39,641 nt of DNA from an uncultured bacterium (lineage in GTDB: Bacteria > Verrucomicrobiota > Lentisphaeria > Victivallales > UBA1829): the NCBI GenBank assembly GCA_949297765.1, contig CASFTV010000031.1:1-39641 (forward strand). The letters are read 5' to 3'. The stretch's first letter is position 1. Each line of letters opens with the position of its first letter. Position numbers and translations under genes: made by a program. The notes beneath the pieces are model-generated. The model was not told the DNA's origin and made no database searches. It was given only the letters and a program-made list of their open reading frames with translations. Below are positions 26,735-34,600 of the stretch, piece by piece.

Positions 26735-28699
26735 TCAGCGGCAGCTGGCGATCGCGTTGTATTCCGTCATCAGCGTTTCAAGGGCGGAAGCGGCGTTTTC
26801 CCATTGCATTGTTGCGTCGTTGATACTGTTTTCGAGCTCGTTCAGGCGTTTCTGGAGCGCGGCAAAGTCGCATTTTCCGTCCGGAGCGGAAAGGGCGGCA
26901 ATGATTTCGGCCTTTTCCGACTCCGCCTGTTCAATCCGGTTTTCCATTTCGGCAACGAGGTTTTCCAGGCGTTTTTTCTCTTTGGAGAGTTCCTGTCTCC
27001 GGGCGGCGCGTTCTTTTCGCCGCTCCTTCTGGGAGTCGGAGGAGAGGGCGGGTTGCGGATCTGCCGAAAGTGTCTGTGCAGCGTTTTTCTGTTCAAGTTC
27101 AAGGAGTTTCTCCTTGTAGTAATCGTATCCGCCCTGAAAGCGGGTCACGCGGTGATGGCGCACTTCGAGGATCACGTCGGCCGCGCCGCGGAGGAATTCC
27201 ACATCGTGGCTGACCATGCAGACCGTTCCGGAATAGTCGTGAATGGACTGCTGAAGCGCTTCGCGGGCGGCGATATCCAGATGAGTGGTGGGCTCGTCGA
27301 GGACCAGAAGGTTCGGAGGATTGACGAAAATCCGGGCAAAGCAGAGACGGATTTTTTCCCCTCCGCTGAGGACCTTGCAGAGTTTTCCCGCGTCTTCACC
27401 GGAAAATCCGAATGCTCCGACGATCTCGCGGACCCTCTGCCCGGAGACGTCGGCCGCGGCCGCCTGCCGGACAATGTCATAAACGCTCATTTCCGGGGGG
27501 AGCAGTTCGGCGAACTCCTGTGCCTGATAGCCGACAACGACCTTGTGTCCCGGAGTCCGGGTTCCGTGTGTCGGATTCAGCCGTCCCGCGATCAGTTTCA
27601 GGAGGGTTGTTTTTCCCGCTCCGTTGTATCCGATGATGCCGATTTTTTCTCCGCGTTCGACCCGCAGATCGACGCCGGAGAGAATGGTTTTCCCTTCCTC
27701 GTATGCGAAATCGACGTTTTCGAGCCGGACGACCTCCACACCGGAATGCGGCGGAGGCGGAATGCGGATGGTTCCGCGGAAATGGAGATCATCCGGGACG
27801 TCCACATCTTCGATCCGGTCGAGCATTTTGATCCATGACTGCACCTGGGCGGCCTTGCTCGCCTTGGCGCGGAAGCGTTCGATATTCCGTTCGAGCTGTT
27901 CTTTTTTCCGTTCGATGTTGGCGGCGGCCGATTCCGCGTGGTGTCTCCGTTCCTCGCGTTCGCGGACATAATACTGATAATTCCCCGGATAGCGGACCAC
28001 TTTGGCGTTGTTGACCTCCAGAGTCACCGTCGTGAGGGAGTTCAGCAGGAAGCGGTCGTGGGAGATCAGCATCAGGGTCCCTTCAAAGGCGCGCAGACGT
28101 TTCTGGAGCCACTCCACCGCGGGAATGTCGAGATAGTTGGACGGTTCGTCGAGGAGGAGAATATCCGGTTCGCTGAGCAGAGTCCGCGCCATGCACGCGC
28201 GCATCTGCCATCCTCCGCTGAAGTCGCCCATGGGCCGGTTCCGGTCTTCCTCCTGAAATCCGAGTCCGGCGAGAGCGGCGGCTGCGCGGTGGCGGATGTC
28301 GTATCCTCCGATGTGTTCAAATCGTGTCTGGAGTTCTCCGAGTTCCCGCAGGGCCGACGGATCCGACGGCTGGTTTTTCAGAAGCGTTTCCAGCTCCTGC
28401 ATCCGCGCGAGGAGACGGGGCAGTTCCCCGCCCGCGGTGGCGACAAATTCAATCAGCGGTTCTTCTCCGGAAAAGAAATCCAGCTGCTGGCGCAGATGGC
28501 CGATCCGAGCCTTCCGGGGAATGACGATTTCGCCTTTGTCGGCGGAAAGTTCCCCGGTAATCAGAGAAAAAAGAGTGCTTTTCCCGGAACCGTTCGGCCC
28601 CACGACGCCGACCCGTTCTCCTTTTTCGACCCGGAATCCGGCCGCGTTGAAAATGTCGCGCGCTCCGTAACTTTTTGAAACCTCGTTGAAGTCGATCAT
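26735..28699 (-). CDS. ABC-F family ATPase (translation-associated, two ATP-binding cassettes)
   Basis: A 654-residue soluble protein with two ABC domains and no membrane segments. Domain 1: GPNGSGKST near residue 36, signature DFSGGWQMRA, Walker B ILLLDEPSNYLD. Domain 2: GYNGAGKTT near 360, signature VLSGGEKIRL, Walker B LLVLDEPTTHLD. Between them is the charged linker typical of ABC-F proteins (NIERKKEQLERNIERFRAKA). The C-terminus is a coiled coil (RRQELSKEKKRLENLVAEME) as in Uup/YheS-like members. ABC-F proteins bind ribosomes, easing stalled translation or protecting against antibiotics; which one applies is not visible. I chose ATG 28699 (MIDFNEVSKSYG), the usual family start, although its ribosome site is weak; an in-frame ATG at 28744 is possible. 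Confidence 0.92.
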   Translation of the reverse strand: MIDFNEVSKSYGARDIFNAAGFRVEKGERVGVVGPNGSGKSTLFSLITGELSADKGEIVIPRKARIGHLRQQLDFFSGEEPLIEFVATAGGELPRLLARMQELETLLKNQPSDPSALRELGELQTRFEHIGGYDIRHRAAAALAGLGFQEEDRNRPMGDFSGGWQMRACMARTLLSEPDILLLDEPSNYLDIPAVEWLQKRLRAFEGTLMLISHDRFLLNSLTTVTLEVNNAKVVRYPGNYQYYVREREERRHHAESAAANIERKKEQLERNIERFRAKASKAAQVQSWIKMLDRIEDVDVPDDLHFRGTIRIPPPPHSGVEVVRLENVDFAYEEGKTILSGVDLRVERGEKIGIIGYNGAGKTTLLKLIAGRLNPTHGTRTPGHKVVVGYQAQEFAELLPPEMSVYDIVRQAAAADVSGQRVREIVGAFGFSGEDAGKLCKVLSGGEKIRLCFARIFVNPPNLLVLDEPTTHLDIAAREALQQSIHDYSGTVCMVSHDVEFLRGAADVILEVRHHRVTRFQGGYDYYKEKLLELEQKNAAQTLSADPQPALSSDSQKERRKERAARRQELSKEKKRLENLVAEMENRIEQAESEKAEIIAALSAPDGKCDFAALQKRLNELENSINDATMQWENAASALETLMTEYNAIASCR

Positions 28700-28841
28700 A
28701 TTGCATCCGTGCGTTGTGATGAACAGGGGGTAAATGTACTTCATTTTTCCCGGATTTCAATGGAGAATCGCATTTTTCCGTTTTTTTCCCGCAGGAGTGT
28801 CCCGGCATTTTCCGGCAGATGGAAAAAAGCGGAAGATTCTC

Positions 28842-28871
28842 TTGCGATTTCTGTCCCCTGTGGCATATTAT
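28842..28871 (+). promoter_or_regulatory. Probable promoter of the polysaccharide deacetylase gene
   Basis: TTGCGA (28842-28847) and TATTAT (28866-28871), 18 bases apart and about 49 bases before the start codon. Confidence 0.5.
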
Positions 28872-28919
28872 ACGGAAAGAACGCTGCGATGCAGAAAAAA
28901 CTGGGAGGAAGAGAATATC

Positions 28920-29597
28920 ATGGTACGCGTTGCCTGCTGCTGGGATGACGGAGTCGAAACCGATTTGCGCCTGATCGAACTTCTGAAAAAATATCATGCG
29001 AAGGCCACGTTCAATCTGAATCCGGGTCTCTATTATCCGGACCGCCGGAGGACAAGCAACTGGCAGTTCCCTGCAAATCCGGGTTTTATCAACCGCTGTT
29101 TCTCCCGGAAGGAATTGCCGGAGGTGTACCGCGGATTCCGCATAGCCTCGCACGGCTACTTTCATGCCAATCTGCAGAAGGTGACGACGGAAGAGTATGT
29201 GTATGATGCCACGGAGGCGCGGAAAGCTCTGGAAGATCTGTTCCAGATGGAAATCCCCGGCTTCGTCTACGGCGGCGGATACTGTTCGGAAGAGGCCGCA
29301 AAAGCGCTTGCCGACGCAGGATTCCTCTATGGGAGAACGGTGGAGAACACCGATCATGTTCTCGACTGTCCGAATCCGCTTCTTCTCAGGAGTTCCGCCC
29401 ATTTCCGTCACGGGGATTTTCTCGAACGCTTTGAAGCCGCCAAACGCGAAAACGGCGTATTTTACTTCTGGGGCCACAGCTGCGAAATGCAGGACAAGGA
29501 AGCGGAATGGGAGGCGTTTGAACAGCGACTTGCCCGGATTGCGGGCGATCCGGAAACCTGCTGGATCGACGTTGTGGATATCGTCCGTCCGGCCTGA
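28920..29597 (+). CDS. Polysaccharide deacetylase (NodB-like) family protein
   Basis: A 225-residue protein without a signal peptide. It opens MVRVACCWDDGVETD, giving the NodB motif 1 aspartates. Then ATFNLNPG corresponds to the usual ATFFL block. ASHGYFHANL supplies the H-X3-H metal site, and the end reads FYFWGHSCEM and WIDVVDIV. Carbohydrate esterase family 4 enzymes remove N- or O-acetyl groups from glycans, usually with Zn, Co or Ni. Lacking an export signal, this one may act on imported oligosaccharides or nucleotide-sugar-like substrates. ATG 28920 follows GGGAGGAAGAG. It lies between the divergent ABC-F gene and cassette C with its own promoter, so functional linkage to cassette C is only positional. 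Confidence 0.82.
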   Translation: MVRVACCWDDGVETDLRLIELLKKYHAKATFNLNPGLYYPDRRRTSNWQFPANPGFINRCFSRKELPEVYRGFRIASHGYFHANLQKVTTEEYVYDATEARKALEDLFQMEIPGFVYGGGYCSEEAAKALADAGFLYGRTVENTDHVLDCPNPLLLRSSAHFRHGDFLERFEAAKRENGVFYFWGHSCEMQDKEAEWEAFEQRLARIAGDPETCWIDVVDIVRPA

Positions 29598-29712
29598 TTT
29601 CCAATTTCCGGCGAACGGATTTCCCTGGATCGACGCCGGTTCAAGATCCTCGCAGCAAACTACGGGTTCCGGATTTTTTCATCAATTTCCGGAAAACCGC
29701 TTGTTTTCCCTC

Positions 29713-29741
29713 TTGATTTTTTTCGGGAACTGTGCTATAAT
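29713..29741 (+). promoter_or_regulatory. Promoter of cassette C regulator
   Basis: TTGATT (29713-29718) and a perfect TATAAT (29736-29741) with a 17-base spacer, about 45 bases before the LacI-type gene. Confidence 0.8.
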
Positions 29742-29761
29742 TAGCTTAGACGATTGAGCAA

Positions 29762-29773
29762 ATGAAATTTCAT
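29762..29773. promoter_or_regulatory. Perfect 12-base palindrome, candidate autoregulatory operator
   Basis: ATGAAATTTCAT is a perfect palindrome between the promoter and the ribosome site of the LacI-type regulator. That is where a bound repressor would block early transcription. A related imperfect site lies ahead of the prepilin gene at 30793-30806. Confidence 0.4.
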
Positions 29774-29785
29774 GCGGGGAAAACA

Positions 29786-30775
29786 ATGGCGACACAGAAG
29801 GACATTGCCCGGGAGGCGGGAGTTTCGAACAGTCTTGTTTCGTATTATCTGACGGGGAGCAAATCTGCCCGGATGAGCGACGAGACGCGGAAGCGGATTG
29901 ACGCCGCGATCCGGAAACTGAATTACCGGCCGAATCAGCTGGCGCGTTCGTTGCGGACAGGGAGAAGCAAAAGCATCGGGATGCTGATCTCGCAGATTTC
30001 GAATCCGTATTTTTCCCATCTGGCGGAGGAGGCTCTTCAGGAGGCCCGCCGGCTTGATTATTCTTTGATTCCGGCGATGACGTCGTATGACAATCAGGAC
30101 ATCCGTGCGGCGCTGGAATTCCTGATGCGGAACCGGATTGATGCGCTTTTTTCCTGCATGGGAGTCGGGAATCTGCTGGATTGCTTTGATTCGATTCCGA
30201 TTTTCCGTCCCGTGTATGCCGAGCCCGGAATTCTGACGCTTCAAAGCGATGTGGAAAATGCGTTTGTGGATGCGTTTTTGTTTTTGAAGAGTCGCGGTCA
30301 TTCCCGGGTTTTCGGGTATTACGATCAAAGGATGCCATGGAATGAGTCTCTGCGATCGGGGGCCGAGAAGACCGGAATGGCATTGGAACATCAGCGGGTT
30401 TCCACTCCGGAGGATTATGAGGCGGTCTATCGCTGGATCGCCGCAAACCGTCCCGGAGCGATTTTCCTGAATGGAAGGACTCTGGACCAGGTTCTGAATC
30501 TGCTTCGGAGCATGGAGGAATACAGACCGGATATCATTATCGGAGTGGATGAGTTTCATCGATATCTGGAAAGTCCGCTGATCGTCGGAGGCATTCAGAC
30601 AAGTACGGCGGAAATGGCTCGAAGAGGAATTCAGGTCCTGGTAGAGCGGATCGAAAATCCGGAATTGCCGCGGGAAGGAATCCTGGAAATTTCACCGGGA
30701 AGATTTGTGGATTATACTCGTCAGGAGATTCCGGGGATGTTCTCGGTTGAGGAGAGAGCCGGGAGGCCCCGTTGA
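29786..30775 (+). CDS. LacI-family transcriptional regulator (cassette C)
   Basis: A 329-residue repressor-type protein. The N-terminal LacI helix-turn-helix and hinge are clear: TQKDIAREAGVSNSLVSYYL, then RIDAAIRKLNYRPNQLARSL with the usual hinge helix. The effector domain starts SKSIGMLISQISNPYFSHLA and continues with FLKSRGHSRVFGYYDQRM and DIIIGVDEF. LacI proteins sense sugars and control nearby catabolic genes. ATG 29786 (MATQKDIA) is the natural family start, preceded by GCGGGGAAAAC; an in-frame ATG at 29762 would add 8 residues but overlaps the palindrome. A prepilin-like gene follows 60 bases later and the giant GH2-like gene after that. Unlike cassettes A and B, the DNA-binding part is LacI type, not GntR. 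Confidence 0.94.
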   Translation: MATQKDIAREAGVSNSLVSYYLTGSKSARMSDETRKRIDAAIRKLNYRPNQLARSLRTGRSKSIGMLISQISNPYFSHLAEEALQEARRLDYSLIPAMTSYDNQDIRAALEFLMRNRIDALFSCMGVGNLLDCFDSIPIFRPVYAEPGILTLQSDVENAFVDAFLFLKSRGHSRVFGYYDQRMPWNESLRSGAEKTGMALEHQRVSTPEDYEAVYRWIAANRPGAIFLNGRTLDQVLNLLRSMEEYRPDIIIGVDEFHRYLESPLIVGGIQTSTAEMARRGIQVLVERIENPELPREGILEISPGRFVDYTRQEIPGMFSVEERAGRPR

Positions 30776-30792
30776 CGACAGAGAGCGACTGA

Positions 30793-30806
30793 AAATGAAA
30801 TCATTT
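30793..30806. promoter_or_regulatory. Inverted repeat before the cassette C prepilin gene
   Basis: AAATGA and TCATTT flank two bases. The site shares ATGAAAT and a closing CAT with the palindrome at 29762-29773. It lies 17 bases after the regulator stop. It could be a second operator for the LacI-type protein, or an RNA hairpin. Confidence 0.3.
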
Positions 30807-30835
30807 GACAGAATACAAACGAAAGGAGCACAGAA

Positions 30836-31615
30836 ATGATCCGGAAACAAAATTTTACGATAATTGAACTTCTTGTTGTGATTTCAATTATTGCGATTCT
30901 TGCTTCTCTTCTTCTTCCCGCCCTGGAGAAGGCTCGGGAAGCGGGAAGGGCGGCGGATTGCCGGAGTCGGGAAAAACAGTTCGGCCTGGGTTTTTCGATG
31001 TATGCGAACGACAATGATCAGTTTCTTCCGCTCTGCTATGCCGGTTACAATGGGGAATATGTGGCGGTGGAAAAGAAAAACATGAGCTGGGTGCAGAAAG
31101 TCGGAGATTATCTGGGGAAACGCCCGAACAGTGAAAATCCTTCGGATGCCAATACGGTGGGCGATTATTCGGAAAAGGCGATGCGGACTTCTTTTTTCTG
31201 GTGTAAGAGTCCGGTTGTAGCCATCAGTCCCGACTATCCGAATACTTATCCCTATGGAGGAGATCATTTGGACCGGTACCGCTATGCGATGAATTCTCTG
31301 CTGACCGGAACAAGTTTCGGAACCATTGAAGGGATTGGGGATCCGGGGGATAAATATGGATACAAATCATTGAAGCAGGTGACAACTCCGAGTCAGGCGT
31401 TTTTGGTCGGTGAATCTTTCGGAGGCTGTGTTGGGCGTATTTGGACCTTTGTGCATCAGAATGGAAATGTGCCGCATTCGGGAAAAGGGAATGCGCTGTA
31501 TGTGGACGGTCATGTAAATACCGTCAACCGTGCATTGTTTCTGAGTTACGGAGAGTGGTCACCCTCCCTTTCGAAAGCGGGGTCCTACCCGTTCTGGTAT
31601 GGAAAAACTCATTGA
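30836..31615 (+). CDS. Prepilin-like protein with type IV pilin signal and H-X9-DG motif (cassette C)
   Basis: A 259-residue protein. A short basic leader MIRKQN precedes FTIIELLVVISIIAILASLL, with the conserved glutamate at mature position 5. The globular part carries acidic loops (YANDNDQFLP) and ends with HSGKGNALYVDG, exactly H-X9-DG, followed by HVNTVNRALF. ATG 30836 is preceded by AAAGGAGCACAG. The mature protein would be anchored by its N-terminal helix and could join a pseudopilus. It sits between the LacI-type regulator and the giant GH2-like enzyme (26 bases downstream), repeating the cassette B order. Confidence 0.92.
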   Translation: MIRKQNFTIIELLVVISIIAILASLLLPALEKAREAGRAADCRSREKQFGLGFSMYANDNDQFLPLCYAGYNGEYVAVEKKNMSWVQKVGDYLGKRPNSENPSDANTVGDYSEKAMRTSFFWCKSPVVAISPDYPNTYPYGGDHLDRYRYAMNSLLTGTSFGTIEGIGDPGDKYGYKSLKQVTTPSQAFLVGESFGGCVGRIWTFVHQNGNVPHSGKGNALYVDGHVNTVNRALFLSYGEWSPSLSKAGSYPFWYGKTH

Positions 31616-31641
31616 GAGTACACAATAAGAAGGAGATTTTT

Positions 31642-34600
31642 ATGAGAGGATCGATGAAATGGTTGCTGCTGAGCTTGTGTCCCTTCCTGCTGTCGGGGGC
31701 CGAGGCTCGGTTTTTTCTGCCGTTCGACGGAACGCCGGACGTCGCGGGACCCAAAGGAGAAAAATATTCTCCGGCCATGATTTTCGGGCGGAACACCTAT
31801 GTGGATGGCGTATCGGGAAAAGCCCTGCTGGTCCGGCGCCACGCCTACGATCAGGTGACGGCGGTCAATCTGAACAAACTGCCGGAAATGGAGTGGCGCG
31901 AAGGGACGGTCTCCTTCTTCTTCCGCCCGGAATGGAACGGAAGCGATCCCGGTGCACGCTGGCTCTTTTATGCAACGAAAAACAACAATCTGCGCATCTA
32001 TTTCATCAAGAACAAGCCGGATGGACTGGAACTGAGCGTCTGTACGGATGGTTTCCAGCGTCAGATCCTTGTGAAAAATCCGCTGAAGGCCGGAAAATGG
32101 GTGCATCTGGCATTTTCGTGGAATATTCCGGAGGGCAAAGCCGCAGTTTATCTGGACGGGAAAGCGCTGGGGAAAAAATCCGTTGAAAAATGGAAGAATT
32201 CCGGGTTGCGGATCCCATGTTCCCCGTCAGTCTGGCTGGGCAAGAACACTTCCGACCGCTTCAAGGCGGAAGTCGGAGAAGGGGCGTACGACAATCTCCG
32301 GATTTATGACCGGTTTCTCGAAGAGAATGAAATCCTCACGGAAGCCCTCGGCGGAAGAGCCGTGAAAATGAAGAATCTCCCGACGACGCATTGTCAGCAG
32401 AAAAACGGTGCGCTGAACTTCCGCTTTCGCTATACGGCGGATCGGATCGCCTCTCCGCAGGTTCTCCTTGTTCTGAAAAGCGGGAAATCGGATCTGGCGC
32501 TCTCCACGATGGGCGCCTCCGGCAAACTGGCCTTGAACGGAGGAGGGAAAGTTCTGGAATCACCGTATGTACTCGACCTGAAACGTCCTCTGAAACTCTC
32601 CTTTGAAGCGGTCGGAAAACAGAAAATGCTGGTTCGCTTCGATGACGCCGCTCAGGGATTTCTGGAGATCCCGAACGGATGGGATTCTCTGAAGGAGATC
32701 CGTGCAATCGACGGTATTTCCCTCCTGCCGCCGGAGATTCCCGCGGAAGAGACGCTCCGGTTGAAAACAAAATCCTCCGGGAGTCTGGAAAAGAAACTCT
32801 GGGATCTTTCCGATGCGCAAAACGTAGTGCATGGAGACGTTCGAAAGGGAATCTCCCTGAACGGAATTTGGCGCATTTTCGGCAACAAGGCGTATTCCTA
32901 TGCGCCGGAGAAGGAGAGCATTCAGCGCTATTCCCGGGTTCCCGGCAGTTTCCGGTCCGTCTACTTTCAGCACTACTGCGAAAAGAACGGAAAGCTGGAA
33001 AAAGTTGGCGGCGGGCCATACAAGACAACGGCCGGATGGTATCAGAGGACATTTCAGGTGCCGAAGGAGTGGAAAGGAAAACGGATTTTCCTGAATTTCG
33101 AGAATCTCCATGCGGATTACGGACGGGTGTATCTGAACGGAAAGCTGATTGATTCCTTCCGTCAGGATTTCAAGTATTTTTCGGCTGTTCCGAATGCCCG
33201 CAGAATTGATGTGACCGATCAGTTGGAAGAGGAAAATGTGCTTTCGGTGTTTCTGGATCGCTTTGTCGTTGTTTTCTGGCAGGATGTTCCGCACCGGGAG
33301 GACCATCACACGATCGCCATCGACAATGTCTGGCTGGAATGTGCGCCATCCCGGGTCTCCCTGAAGAGCGCGATCTCCTTTCCGTCGTTCCGGAAGAAGA
33401 GCGTGGAGATGCGGGCGACGGTTCTCAATCCCGCCGGGGAACGGGGAACGGCAAAAGTTGATTTCCGGTATAGACGGACGGGAGGCGACCGGAATTTTTC
33501 AAAGACGTTCCGTCTGACCGGAGAAAAGGAACAGCGGATCGTGTTTACGGAGAGCTGGAAAAATCCCGTCCTCTGGAACTATGAGACCCCGAATCTGTAT
33601 ACGCTTTCGGTTCGTCTGTCGGTAAACGGATCTGCTGCCGATGCTCTGCCGGATTGCGATTTCGGATTCCGCGAAGCGTGGGTGGAAAACGGAGAATTCC
33701 GATTCAACGGACTCAAGACCCGTTATCGCATGGCAACCTGTCCGCTTCTGGAACAGCAGAGAATGTATCTGGCGAATCCGCGGGCAATGGCACAGTTCGT
33801 TGCCCAGATCCGGAAGATGAATTATGATACGGTCCGGTTCAATCCGGATGTGATTATTTCTCATTACGGAGAACTGTATTTTCAGGATTATCTGCGGGAA
33901 GCGGGTCGGCAGGGATTGTACAATCTCTTTCCGATGCCGTCGTATGAAGGCGGAGCTGTCGGTCCCTACAAAAAGGAGGTCGAACGGTTCCTGGAACATT
34001 ACGGGCGTTTTCCGAGCATCATCATGTGGTACACGGATTTCAATACCTGTTTTTATTCGGAAAATCAGGACCCGTATTATCTGAACAATACGGAATTTGT
34101 CCCGAAGACCGCAGCGGCGGCGAACCGGAAGCTGGCAAAGGTGGCCGATGATACGATGCGGTCGCTGGACCCGAGCCGGGAGTGTTTTCAGCATGCCGGC
34201 GGCAACATGGGGAAGATTTTCACCTCGATGAATTATCAGTCGTTCGGGACCCCGCTGCAGGAGCAGGAGGACTGGCCGAAGATCTGGTCGGCAAAACACA
34301 CGCAGCCGCTGATGGTGGTGGAATCCGGCTTCCCTTATCCGTTTCAGTATCTCTATTTTGACGGTCCGAAGGGGCATTATCTGTGTGCGGAGCATGCGGC
34401 ACGGTATTTCGGCGATTCGGTCTACCGCCAGGAAAAAATTCCGGCCCAGATGGGGATATGGAGGATGTTCTCTCCGTATGCGCCGCGTCCGTTCAATTAC
34501 TTTCTGCTTTCCGGAGAGATGTACCGGAGAGTGGTCCGGGCATGGCGGGCTTACGATGTCTCCGCCGTCGGCGATTTCACAACGCTGCGGGAGGCGTTCC

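Noticed and set aside
30805-30810. TTGACA as a promoter for the cassette C prepilin gene
   Set aside because: No -10 element follows at the proper distance before the ribosome site; the gene probably shares the regulator transcript.
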